Of a stretch of 64,000 bases of DNA, positions 54,696 to 63,263 are shown one piece after another (the stretch's first letter is position 1; every line of letters begins with the position of its first letter). The DNA comes from Haloarcula amylovorans. GTDB lineage: Archaea > Halobacteriota > Halobacteria > Halobacteriales > Haloarculaceae. The notes under the pieces were generated by a model that was not told where the DNA came from, ran no database searches, and saw nothing but the letters and a program-made list of their open reading frames with translations. The stretch lies in NCBI RefSeq assembly GCF_004681185.1, contig NZ_SRIF01000004.1:124001-188000 (forward strand), written 5' to 3'. Made by a program: the position numbers and the translations under genes.

Positions 54696-55535
54696 CTACG
54701 CTGTCGATGAAGACGACGTGGTCGACTCTGATTCGGCACGTTGTTCGTCCGGGTCTGCTGTGGTTGTGCCAGTGCCACTGACCGGCTGCCCGCTGATCAT
54801 CATCGAGACGATGTCATCACGGGTTACGTCTTCGGTGTCCACAACGTCGACGACGCGACCGTTGTAGAGGACAGCGATGCGGTCGGTCCAGGAGAATATC
54901 TCTTCGAGGTTATGGTCGATGATGATGACAGAGTGACCGTTGTCCTTGAGCGTGGCGACGAGTTCCTCGACCTGATTGACCGCCGCCTTCGAGAGCGCGG
55001 AGGTCGGTTCGTCTAAGAGGACGATGTCAGGGTCGGTGACGAGCGCTCGCGCGATGGCAATAGCTTGGCGCTCACCGCCCGAGAGATACTCGACCGGCGT
55101 CTCGGGGTCGACATGGATGTTCAGCCGTTCTCTGAGGATGCGCTCTGCTTCTTCGTTCATGTGTTCCTCGTCGATGACGGGGATGAGTCCGCCGATTTTC
55201 TTGACGGGATTACGTCCGAGAAATAGGTTTGAGGCCACCGACAACTCGTCGACGAGCGCAAGGTCCTGATACACGGTCCCGATACCGAGGTCTCGCGCAC
55301 CCTTCGGATCGTCGATAGTCACGGGGTCACCTTCGTATCGTATCTCGCCGGCATCCGGTTGGTGGATACCGACCAGCGTCTTGATGAGCGTGGACTTGCC
55401 GGCGCCGTTGTCGCCGACGAGGCCCAGTACCTCGTTGTCCTCCAGTTCCAGATTCACGCCTGACAGCGCCTCCACTGTGCCGAAGCGTTTCTCGATACCG
55501 TCTACTGCGATGAGGGGAGTGTCGTCGTTGGTCAT
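54696..55535 (-). CDS. CUT2 sugar ABC transporter ATP-binding protein (single-domain RbsA half)
   Basis: ABC ATPase of 279 residues. Walker A GDNGAGKST, signature LSGGERQAIAIARALV, Walker B IVLLDEPTSALS and switch His in IIIDHNLEEI are intact. Canonical RbsA has two fused ATPase domains of about 500 residues; here only the first exists, so it must act as a homodimer, as FrcA-type proteins do. The C-terminal 25 residues are a low-complexity Glu/Ser/Thr tail. The Met at 55535 was chosen because the upstream frame to 55820 is unlike coding sequence. A 172-base gap separates it from the binding protein. Confidence 0.9.
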   Translation of the reverse strand: MTNDDTPLIAVDGIEKRFGTVEALSGVNLELEDNEVLGLVGDNGAGKSTLIKTLVGIHQPDAGEIRYEGDPVTIDDPKGARDLGIGTVYQDLALVDELSVASNLFLGRNPVKKIGGLIPVIDEEHMNEEAERILRERLNIHVDPETPVEYLSGGERQAIAIARALVTDPDIVLLDEPTSALSKAAVNQVEELVATLKDNGHSVIIIDHNLEEIFSWTDRIAVLYNGRVVDVVDTEDVTRDDIVSMMISGQPVSGTGTTTADPDEQRAESESTTSSSSTA

Positions 55536-55846
55536 ATGATCCGCTCCGTGTGCTACCACGTACCCCAAACTGAGTAGAAAATAATATAAATAAATAACGG
55601 TGCTGTTCGCCTCGTCACATTCCGGAACCGTCACCGCTGGTATCGAGGTCTCGTCGTACAAATATCTCGAGAACTCGAACGACGGACGTTCGCGTCTTCG
55701 TCCGCTTGTCGCATTGACCCGGAAACCCCAACCAGGCCCGAATGATACGTTATCCCATCTGGAATTCCATACTAAATCATCTATATCACGTAAACGTAGT
55801 GTATTGCAGTTGGTGAGCACCTCAACCCACCCCGTCTGCTCCGTTC
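55536..55846. other. Intergenic region, 311 bases, promoter of the CUT2 operon
   Basis: AT-rich around 55575-55600 (on the minus strand TTATTTATTTATATTATTTT), about 40-65 bases before the ATPase ATG, which is the likely CUT2 operon promoter. No coding frame is convincing in the remainder. Confidence 0.5.
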
Positions 55847-56026
55847 TCAGTCGAGTCGTTCTGCCAGTAGCCGCGCCAGTTCCGCCTCGTCGCGTTCCAG
55901 TGCTATGGTCGACGCCACGTCGACCGCGGCAGCCTTGCTTTCGACGCTGTACTCCTCCATGACCGCCGCGAGCAACGCGGCGGTCTCCTCGCTGACCGTT
56001 ATCGTCTGATATCCTTTGGGTGGCAT
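55847..56026 (-). CDS. Small conserved-looking protein, possible antitoxin or DNA-binding protein
   Basis: Frame of 59 residues starting MPPKGYQTITVSEETAALL, with an acidic, helix-rich remainder ending LARLLAERLD. PPKGYxxITVSE is a recurrent start of small haloarchaeal ribbon-helix-helix-like proteins: a beta strand (QTITVSEE) followed by two helices. The frame has strong third-position GC, unlike spurious frames around it. It is divergent from the GH32 gene with 102 bases between, so it might regulate that gene. No family was assigned with certainty. Confidence 0.65.
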   Translation of the reverse strand: MPPKGYQTITVSEETAALLAAVMEEYSVESKAAAVDVASTIALERDEAELARLLAERLD

Positions 56027-56100
56027 CGTTACTGTAGTGAACCGGCTCGATACGGTAAATAGCCCGTTTCAGCGGTTCTACAGTACAATATTGGACAACT

Positions 56101-56112
56101 ATTATTAATTAT
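56101..56112 (+). promoter_or_regulatory. TATA-like promoter of the GH32 fructanase gene
   Basis: ATTATTAATTAT lies 16-28 bases before the ATG at 56129, so transcription would begin close to the start codon (leaderless). Confidence 0.5.
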
Positions 56113-56128
56113 CATCGATATTAGTCGT

Positions 56129-58207
56129 ATGGCTGCAGGGAACGTGCTAGGGAGAGACAAGCAAGCAGCCATCCATGACACCATGACACGAGATATCGAC
56201 GACCCGGTTCGGCAACGCACAGCTCCGACGAACGCTACGAATTCGAGGCATTCCACGCGGTTAGGACGACGTACACTCTTGAAGGGTATCGGAGCGGGGC
56301 TCTCGACAGCCATTTTCGGCGGCGCCCTCTCGGAGGACACGTCAATCGTCGAGACGGCCAGCGCCGACGGCCAACCGTATCGACCAGACTATCACTTCTC
56401 GCCGGACGACGGGTGGATGAACGATCCGAACGGGATGGTATATCAAGACGGCGCCTACCACCTGTTCTATCAGGCGGGCGAGGACCGACGGCGGTGGGAC
56501 CACGCGACCAGCACAGACCTCGTCAACTGGACGGAGCACGGGACGAAGATTCCGGATACGAGCACGATTCAGGCGTTCTCCGGTGGCGCGGTGATCGACG
56601 CGAACGACACATCGGGATTCGGCACAGACGCGCTTGTCTGCATGTATACGGGCCGCCACGACGACGGAACCCAGGACCAGCGGCTCGCCTACAGCACCGA
56701 CGGTGGCGATACGGTCACCAAGTACGCGGGGAATCCAGTCATCGACACCAACCACGACGACTGGCGTGACCCGAACCCCTTCTGGTACGAGCCCGCCGGT
56801 GAGTGGCGCATGACCATCGCTCGCGTCAGTTCGACGACGTACGATGGAACAACGTATCCCGCGGGCATCGAAATCTGGCGCTCGCCCGATTTGAAGCACT
56901 GGACGTATCTGAGCACCTACGAATCGGGCGGCGCTGGCTGGGAGTGTCCGGATCTCTACGAACTCCCAGTCACGAACACCGGCGAGCGTCGGTGGGTGAT
57001 GACCGTGTCCGTCGAGTGGGACCACGTCGAACACCACGTCGGCCACTTCGACGGCACGACGTTCACCGTCGAGAACACGGTGTACGCCAACGACGGCCGG
57101 GACTTCTACGGTGGGCAGTCCTGGGACAACGAACCGGCGACCGATACCCGGCTGAGCCTCTCTTGGATGAACCACTGGGATTACGCGACGGACACACCCG
57201 ATAACGGGTGGAAAGGCGCGCAGTCGTTCCCACAGCGACTGGAGCTATACGATACGGGGAGCGCCATCGAACCGCGCCAACGTCCCGACGGCGCGCTCGA
57301 ATCCACTCGGGAGAACAGACTCGCCTCGCTGAGCGACGAGCCGATTTCGTCCACGGCTGACCCGCTCTCGGGAACGAACGTGCAGGGACAGCGACTCGAA
57401 ATCCTCGCTACCATCGACCCCGGCGACGCCGACTCCGTGACGCTCGGCGTCCGCGAGGGCGATAGCGAGACGACGCGAATTACCTACGACGCCGTCAATA
57501 CCGAACTCGTCTTCGACCGCAACGACTCGGGCGTGTTCTTCGGCAATACCAACAAGGACGTCGCTAGCGGGCCGATGGACCCGCTAAGCGACGGGACGAT
57601 ACAGCTACGAGTGCTGGTCGATCGTAGTCTTGTGGAGATATTCGGTAACGACGGCCGATTCAACATGTCGAACCAGATCTTCCCCCACGAGGATAGCATC
57701 GGGACCTCGCTGACGGCTAGCGGTGGGACCGCCACGCTCGAGAGTCTCACGGCCTACGGGTTCGAACCCGGACTGGTCAATGGCGCGACCTACCGCATCG
57801 AGAACTACAACAGCGCGAAGACGCTCGAAGTCCGAGACGCGGGGACCGGCGACGGTAACCGCGTCCAGCAGTGGGACTGGCTCGGCTACGACCACCAGAA
57901 GTGGGCCGCGCACGAAGTCGCCTCGGGCGTCTGGCGGTTCGAGAACGTCAACAGCGGCCGGGTGCTGGACGTCGAGGACGCGTCGACCGAGCAAGGAGCG
58001 TACACCATGCAGTGGGAGTGGTGGGGTGGCGACAATCAGAAGTGGGCCGTCGAGGAGATGTCGAACGGGCTCTACCGCCTGCAGAACGTCAACAGCGGGT
58101 GGTACCTGGATGTCGAAGACGCGTCGACGGCCGACGGCGCGAACGGAATGCAGTGGGAGTGGTGGGGCAGCGACAACCAGTATTGGCGATTCGAACGCCT
58201 CGACTGA
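56129..58207 (+). CDS. GH32 levanase/fructanase with C-terminal ricin-type lectin domain (Tat-exported)
   Basis: Secreted fructan hydrolase of 692 residues. The Tat signal RLGRRTLLKGIGAGLS sits at 45-60, without lipobox, after a long N-region. The GH32 five-bladed propeller has nucleophile Asp99 (WMNDPNG), stabiliser Asp214 (WRDPNP) and acid/base Glu272 (WECPDL), followed by the C-terminal beta-sandwich to about 545. Residues 552-692 form three QxW repeats (QQWDW, MQWEWWG twice), a ricin-type beta-trefoil that would hold the enzyme on polysaccharide. It would release fructose or fructo-oligosaccharides from the fructan made by the GH68 enzymes. Two 46-residue repeats are nearly identical, also in DNA. 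Confidence 0.93.
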   Translation: MAAGNVLGRDKQAAIHDTMTRDIDDPVRQRTAPTNATNSRHSTRLGRRTLLKGIGAGLSTAIFGGALSEDTSIVETASADGQPYRPDYHFSPDDGWMNDPNGMVYQDGAYHLFYQAGEDRRRWDHATSTDLVNWTEHGTKIPDTSTIQAFSGGAVIDANDTSGFGTDALVCMYTGRHDDGTQDQRLAYSTDGGDTVTKYAGNPVIDTNHDDWRDPNPFWYEPAGEWRMTIARVSSTTYDGTTYPAGIEIWRSPDLKHWTYLSTYESGGAGWECPDLYELPVTNTGERRWVMTVSVEWDHVEHHVGHFDGTTFTVENTVYANDGRDFYGGQSWDNEPATDTRLSLSWMNHWDYATDTPDNGWKGAQSFPQRLELYDTGSAIEPRQRPDGALESTRENRLASLSDEPISSTADPLSGTNVQGQRLEILATIDPGDADSVTLGVREGDSETTRITYDAVNTELVFDRNDSGVFFGNTNKDVASGPMDPLSDGTIQLRVLVDRSLVEIFGNDGRFNMSNQIFPHEDSIGTSLTASGGTATLESLTAYGFEPGLVNGATYRIENYNSAKTLEVRDAGTGDGNRVQQWDWLGYDHQKWAAHEVASGVWRFENVNSGRVLDVEDASTEQGAYTMQWEWWGGDNQKWAVEEMSNGLYRLQNVNSGWYLDVEDASTADGANGMQWEWWGSDNQYWRFERLD

Positions 58208-58542
58208 TCCGACCGATTCAGCAAGGCGGAGACGTCGCTTGCTCGGTATTCGAACGGACCTACACATCAGTCGCTGCACGTTCGTGCGCGTTCCTATCAG
58301 TCGTGGTCAGTTTTCATTCGTCCGATGGTGGTTCTGCACGAACGGCCGAATACGGCGAGGCGTCGCGCTTAGCCACCTCCACCAAAACTACTCGATTCCG
58401 AGTATTTACTTCCGCCGTGAACGCCCACGCTATCTCTCGTCACTGAACGGACTTGGTCGGCGAGCGACACTCGAATCGAACACGAATCGGCAGCAGACGT
58501 CAAGGCGGAACTGATAACTGCGTGATGGGAGAAAACACTCGT
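58208..58542. other. Intergenic region, 335 bases, promoter of rdfA
   Basis: Region between the GH32 stop and the rdfA start. Its reading frames are spurious extensions. GAGTATTTACTT near 58400 and the sequence just before 58525 may hold the promoter, but no clear element stands at leaderless distance. Confidence 0.4.
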
Positions 58543-59151
58543 ATGAGCGGACCTGACGACACGCCGACGACGAAGGTTGGGCGTCTCATCGAGATATACG
58601 AACTCGACGGGTTCGGTACAGAACTCGAAGCGTACTGGACAGGGGAGGGCGTGGAACGCAAGAGCCTTCGAGATCTAGCTACGTTGTTCAACGAGAAACT
58701 GCTACGAACGCAGATGCGCAATCACGGGATGAGCGCTGTCGACAGTGACGCCGAGTCGTACTACGAACTCCTCGACAGCGACGAGGTGAGCGCCGGGCGT
58801 GCGACGGAGGCCCGACGTGATCTTGAACAGCATGGTATCGACGTCGACGAAGTCACCAACGACTTCGTTACCTATCAGGCCATCCGGGGGTACCTCCAGA
58901 ACGTCCGCGGTGCGAGCTACGAACAGACCGAAGACAGCGAGCAGGTCGCCAAGGAACAGGAACGACTAGAACGACTCATCACCCGGACAGAGGCGGTCAG
59001 CCGGGAGAAACTCGAACGCCTGCGGGATACGGACAGAATCGACCTCGGGACCTTCCGTATGTTCGTGGGTGTCAACGTCTTCTGTGAGTCCTGTGACTCT
59101 CAGTACAGTATCGAAGAACTGCTCGATGCGGGCGGTTGTGAATGCGGATAG
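58543..59151 (+). CDS. rdfA: Rod-determining factor RdfA family protein
   Basis: Protein of 202 residues (208 if the ATG at 58525 is used). The N-terminal TPTTKVGRLIEIYELDGFG is the family signature; the middle is helical (RLITRTEAVSREKLERLR), and the C-terminus has a zinc-ribbon-like CESC..C.C pattern. RdfA is a haloarchaeal protein needed for rod-shaped cells in Haloferax, and related genes regularly lie beside archaea-specific SMC-related genes, as here: the two genes converge with five bases between. Its biochemical action is unknown; a regulatory or DNA-associated role is inferred from the zinc ribbon and partner. Confidence 0.8.
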   Translation: MSGPDDTPTTKVGRLIEIYELDGFGTELEAYWTGEGVERKSLRDLATLFNEKLLRTQMRNHGMSAVDSDAESYYELLDSDEVSAGRATEARRDLEQHGIDVDEVTNDFVTYQAIRGYLQNVRGASYEQTEDSEQVAKEQERLERLITRTEAVSREKLERLRDTDRIDLGTFRMFVGVNVFCESCDSQYSIEELLDAGGCECG

Positions 59152-59156
59152 CGCCT

Positions 59157-61115
59157 TCAGATATCGGTGACTCGGTTGTATGACTCCGATAATGCCTGTG
59201 CGTCTTCAGGTAAGAGTGCAACTACAAGATACTCCGCAAACTCTGCGAAATAGTCGACCAGATCGGCAATGCGGGCCGAGTCGATGGCCTCCAGTGAGTC
59301 CATGAGCATGAACGGCACCGTCTCGTGGAGGTCGTGAACCAGATAGCCCGCGAGCGCGAATATGAGTCCTGTTACCTCTCGTTCGCTCTCGCTCAAGTGT
59401 GCTATCGTGTCCTCGTAGGCGGCTCCGGTCTCCGTGGTTCGGACAACGTGGAGTTCGAACGTTCTGGCCCCCTCGGCCGCCGGCAGCCCGCCGCTGTCTG
59501 CCCGCGTGCGTCGCTCTATCCAGATTCGGTCTAAGTTGTCGTACCCAAGGATATCGAGTACCCGCTCCATATGATTATTGAACTGCTCGACGGCCGCCTG
59601 CTCTAGCTGGTCAATGCGCGTCCGCAGATCTTCAAGCTCGTCCATCAGTTCCTCCCGACGTTCTCGTAGGTCGTCTGCCTCTGCAATGGTCGCCTCCTTC
59701 TCAGCAATCTCTTCGGCGACGGATTCTAACTCAGACTCTAGCTGTTCGATATCGAACTCCAGTTGATTCGCTTCCTTATGCAATTCGAGCACTTCGTCGA
59801 AATCCTCGACGCGAAGGCTCTCAACCTCCGATTCAAGTGTCTCTATCTCCGTGGTCAACGCACTCCGGCGCGTCCGCAACTGCTCTAACCGGTCGGTTCG
59901 CTCCGCGACTTCGTCGTCGATCTCCTCTAGCTGGCGCTCGATATCGGCCCGGCGCTTGCGCACCTGTTCTCGCTCCCGCTGTTGCTCTTTTAACTCTTCC
60001 AGTTCGGACTCGATGGAACGAATTTCGTCGAGTTGTTCCTGTCGGTAGGTCTGTAGCTGGTCGAGCGTCCGTTCAATATCTTCTTTCTCAACGCTCGATC
60101 CGCAGGTCCAACAGGTCACGTCTTGCTGTCGTTCGAGCAGTTGGTTCGTAATGTCCCCCATCGTCTCCGGCCGTTTCTCTACGGCGTTCAGGACCGCGCT
60201 GTCGGCGTCTCCAAGCATTTCTTCGTTGAAGGTGATGACACTTTGAAGGTCGTTTATCTCGGCGTTACGGGCGCGCTTTTCCTCACGAAGTTCTGAGAGT
60301 CTGGCGTCGATGTCCAGATCGATATTGTCGCCCCATTCGTCAAGGTCGTCTTGGTCGCTCTGTAACTCCGCTCGGTCCTGCTTGAGCGCGGCGAGGCTCT
60401 GTTCCTGTTTGTCGATTTCGTCACGGATGGTGGCGAGTTCGCTACGTTGGTCTCGCAACGCTTCGAGTTTTTCTTCGAGTCGTTCCTGCTCTTTCCGTGT
60501 CTCTTCTATCTCTCCACTGCTGCGATCGATTTCAGCTTCGAGGTCCGAAAGTTCTGAACGTTTCGCTTCTATCTGCTCTCTGAGCTCCGTCCGCTGTCGC
60601 TCCAACTCCGGGAGTTCCTGTTTCACCGATTCGATGGTCGCTAGTTCGTCGTTGATGGCCTGTTTTTGTTCATTTGTCCGGCGTATTTCGGCTCGTAGTT
60701 CCTCAATATCGACTGGTCGCATAATGAGGCGGCGTAGGTCGTCGTCCCGTGCGACCGCTCGGCGGGCCTCATTAGTCTCTAGGAGGAACGCGAACAGTTC
60801 GGCAACGGAGGGGTTCGAAAGGAGCCCGTCTCCTGTGCTGATGACGGTCTCTTCTTCGTTGCGAGAGAGCGTCCGTTCGTAGGTGTCCCCGTCGTGAGTT
60901 AGAATAATCCGCGCCTCGTCAGCGTCACCTTTTACTGTCGCTCGATCACTTCCCATCGCGGCCATAATAGCCTGTAAAAACGAGGTTCGATTGGTTGCAT
61001 TCTTCCCGGCAAGTACTGTAACGCCAGGTGGAATCTCGACGGTTGTCTTGTCTATCCCGCCGATGTTTTCGACCTCGAATCGAGATCTCTGTCCCAACTT
61101 TGGTGACTCCGTCAT
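59157..61115 (-). CDS. Archaea-specific SMC-related (Sph/Rad50-like) ATPase
   Basis: Coiled-coil ATPase of 652 residues. The N-terminal ATPase half has the variant Walker A AGKNATNRTS (36-45). Two long coiled coils (about 140-300 and 345-520) surround a hook motif CWTCG with Cys335 and Cys338, which pairs with another hook through zinc as in Rad50. The C-terminal half has signature LSESEREVTG and Walker B PFMLMDSLEAID. At half the length of SMC or Rad50, it resembles the small haloarchaeal Sph proteins. Likely role is DNA bridging or chromosome/cell-shape control with RdfA. A palindrome lies 55 bases before its ATG. Confidence 0.85.
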   Translation of the reverse strand: MTESPKLGQRSRFEVENIGGIDKTTVEIPPGVTVLAGKNATNRTSFLQAIMAAMGSDRATVKGDADEARIILTHDGDTYERTLSRNEEETVISTGDGLLSNPSVAELFAFLLETNEARRAVARDDDLRRLIMRPVDIEELRAEIRRTNEQKQAINDELATIESVKQELPELERQRTELREQIEAKRSELSDLEAEIDRSSGEIEETRKEQERLEEKLEALRDQRSELATIRDEIDKQEQSLAALKQDRAELQSDQDDLDEWGDNIDLDIDARLSELREEKRARNAEINDLQSVITFNEEMLGDADSAVLNAVEKRPETMGDITNQLLERQQDVTCWTCGSSVEKEDIERTLDQLQTYRQEQLDEIRSIESELEELKEQQREREQVRKRRADIERQLEEIDDEVAERTDRLEQLRTRRSALTTEIETLESEVESLRVEDFDEVLELHKEANQLEFDIEQLESELESVAEEIAEKEATIAEADDLRERREELMDELEDLRTRIDQLEQAAVEQFNNHMERVLDILGYDNLDRIWIERRTRADSGGLPAAEGARTFELHVVRTTETGAAYEDTIAHLSESEREVTGLIFALAGYLVHDLHETVPFMLMDSLEAIDSARIADLVDYFAEFAEYLVVALLPEDAQALSESYNRVTDI

Positions 61116-61169
61116 TGAGACGATGTTGACTGTTCACATATATATCAATTTCCATGGTTCGGGCCTATA

Positions 61170-61193
61170 CTAACACCGGTACCGATGTTATAC
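61170..61193. repeat. Palindromic repeat, right copy
   Basis: TAACACCGGTACCGATGTTA (61171-61190) followed by TAC is the same as the copy at 51908 except for one base (C for T at the sixth position), which breaks the perfect symmetry at one pair. It stands 55 bases before the SMC-related gene start, where an operator would be expected. An AT-rich stretch of about 200 bases without genes follows to its right. Confidence 0.75.
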
Positions 61194-61403
61194 TACCTGT
61201 GGGCCCAATCAGTCGTTAGAGAGTCGAGCGCTAATTCGTAGGACTACCAAATTACCTCTGTTCAATTATTGCCTATTGAGGATTGTAAAACTGGCTTAGT
61301 GTGTATATTGTCCATGTATGGAGATAATTAAAACATTCTGTATCTAAATATCCAGATGTTCTTCCCATATAGGGACAATAGAATCTAGAACAGCCGAATA
61401 TAG

Positions 61404-61820
61404 TTATACCTCGTCAGTCTCCGTTTGAGATGTCTCTGGTAGCTGGATCACGAGGCGTTCGATTTGTGCGTTGTCGATAGCGTCGACGCGAATGACGTAT
61501 CCCTGCTGGTCAATTTGGTCACCGACTTCAGGTTCTCGTCCGAGCTGGCTAAAGACGAATCCGCCGATTGTCTCGACCTCGTCGGTCTCGAACGTGGCAC
61601 CAAGTCGTTCGTTCACGTCTTGGACTGGGACGCCGCCGTCAACGACGTACGTACCGTCGTTTCGCTGCTCGATAGCAGGGCCCTGCGGTGCAGTGTCAAT
61701 CAGTCCCACTGTGTGACTCGGCGATTCTCTCGTGAGAGTGTACTGGTGGACACCCATCGCAGCGGTCACAGGGACGGAGCGAGTCAAGCGGAGTGTGCAG
61801 ACAACGGGAGTATGCAGCAC
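61404..61820 (-). pseudogene. Truncated CorC/HlyC transporter-associated domain
   Basis: From about residue 50 the frame reads as the C-terminal CorC/HlyC domain of hemolysin-III/CNNM-type membrane proteins: DGTYVVDGGVPVQDVNERLG, then ETIGGFVFSQLGREPEVGD and a closing strand IERLVIQL. The membrane DUF21 and CBS domains that precede it in the full protein (about 430-460 residues) are missing; the first 50 residues encoded here look unrelated. It is therefore the 3' remnant of a broken gene, joined to foreign sequence near 61670. Confidence 0.65.
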
Positions 61821-61868
61821 TGATGACGTGATGGCCAGCTAAGTCTGTGGAGGCAGCATGGATGCGCA

Positions 61869-62249
61869 ATGGCGTTCGACTCGTGGAAGAACCGTGCAAA
61901 AGAGTTGGAAACAGAGGTCTATGCCCTGTATCTGGTCTTTGGTGATAGCCGAACGCCGTTAGCAGCGAAGGTCGTAATCGCGCTGATCATCGCCTCCGCT
62001 GTCAGCCCAATCGATCCGATTCCAGACTTCATTCCGGGCATAGGTTATCTTGACGAGATAGTTGTGCTTCCTGTCGGCGTAACGATCGCCCTGTGGCTCA
62101 TCCCAGACGAGCTCATGGATGAGTGCCGAGCACAGACTGACGAGGAGATCGACGTCGGACGCGCCCGGTGGATCATGGCGGGCCTCGTACTCTTGACCTG
62201 GCCCGTACTTGGTATGCTCGTAATTCGCACCACCACGAACTGGATATAG
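61869..62249 (+). CDS. DUF1232 (YkvA-like) membrane protein
   Basis: Protein of 126 residues with the DUF1232 core: RTPLAAKVVIALIIASAVSPIDPIPDFIPGIGYLDEIVVLPVG (positions 30-73), a hydrophobic helix pair around the SPIDPIPDFIP signature. A further C-terminal helix ends near 120. The family is widespread in bacteria and archaea, with no defined function. It is divergent from the truncated CorC domain. AT-content and codon use are close to the neighbouring small genes. Confidence 0.88.
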   Translation: MAFDSWKNRAKELETEVYALYLVFGDSRTPLAAKVVIALIIASAVSPIDPIPDFIPGIGYLDEIVVLPVGVTIALWLIPDELMDECRAQTDEEIDVGRARWIMAGLVLLTWPVLGMLVIRTTTNWI

Positions 62250-62414
62250 CGAAGGACAGGAGTCCGCACAAGCCCCCGATCAGTGAGTAGGGGACTCTGC
62301 CACAACCTCGACATGCGTCACTGGACGAGGAGAAGCGCATAGAGACGACAGCCGATGTCCTCACAATATCCAGCGATAGAAAAAACTACGCGTACTGATG
62401 ACAGTAGCACTACT

Positions 62415-62747
62415 ATGGCATCAACTGATGATTCTGACGAGCTCGCGAAAATCCAAGACCAGCTGGACGAGCTGACAGCCGTGATTGCCTACGATGCAGG
62501 CCTTCCAGTCAGTCAAACCACCGGCGGGCCGCCATCTGTCGAGACATCGCTTGATTCATGGGTCCACTCGAAATCCGGACAGGAAGGGACAGTGTATCTC
62601 ATCGATCCTGACGATGGATCGGTCACCAGCGAGGCGTATGAGCTAATAAATATCGATGAGAGCGGCTGGGTGCGGTGCCGGGACGATGCTGACGATAGCG
62701 CCACGGTCAGCTATCCGCCACATCGTGTCCAGCGGATTGAGCAGTAG
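62415..62747 (+). CDS. Hypothetical protein
   Basis: Protein of 110 residues, acidic, with a short predicted coiled coil at 7-25 (DELAKIQDQLDELTAVIAY) and a beta-rich remainder (GTVYLIDPDDGSVTSEAYELINIDE). No membrane segment or family motif was recognised. The frame is open to 62355; the ATG at 62415 was chosen because composition becomes haloarchaeal there. It lies between the DUF1232 and ACT-domain genes on the same strand. Confidence 0.6.
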   Translation: MASTDDSDELAKIQDQLDELTAVIAYDAGLPVSQTTGGPPSVETSLDSWVHSKSGQEGTVYLIDPDDGSVTSEAYELINIDESGWVRCRDDADDSATVSYPPHRVQRIEQ

Positions 62748-62879
62748 CTCACGCTAGCCATGTTTCATGTAGTTCTCCGTGGATGTGAATGCAGGTGCCA
62801 AGAAAGAGTCCCAGGTACCGCCGAACGGGTGCGTTGCTCGTGACATACTTTTTTACGCCATTGTCTAGTCCTCGTCCGT

Positions 62880-63263
62880 ATGGATCCGACCGATTTTCTC
62901 CAAAAGGGGACAGTCAGCGTATCGGACGCCACTTATGCAGTCTGCCAGGCCGATTACAATCATCCCGGTGCATTTGCGACTATTCAAGACGAGACGGAGA
63001 CTACGGTGGTCATCGAGCAAGATGCTGTCGAGACGGTCGATGCCAGGGCGATTGAGTCCGGGTGGAAGCGACTGACATTCGAGATGGACCTCCCATTCGA
63101 ACTCGTTGGTTTTCTGGCGGCGGTTGCGTCAGCCCTTGCCGAAGTAGATGTCTCGGTGTTCGTCATTTCTACGTACTCAACCGATCACGTGTTTGTCAAG
63201 GAAGACGAGCTTGATGCTACTGTCCTGCGGCTCGAAGAGTTGGGCTGTACCGTCACCGACTGA
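62880..63263 (+). CDS. ACT-domain protein
   Basis: Small protein of 127 residues with two ACT-like segments, the second being LPFELVGFLAAVASALAEVDVSVFVISTYSTDHVFVKEDELDATV (positions 73-118). This pattern matches stand-alone CASTOR-like ACT proteins that bind an amino acid. It probably senses a small ligand or regulates a partner. No enzyme domain is attached. A hairpin similar to an IS200/IS605 end follows 20 bases past the stop. Confidence 0.85.
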   Translation: MDPTDFLQKGTVSVSDATYAVCQADYNHPGAFATIQDETETTVVIEQDAVETVDARAIESGWKRLTFEMDLPFELVGFLAAVASALAEVDVSVFVISTYSTDHVFVKEDELDATVLRLEELGCTVTD

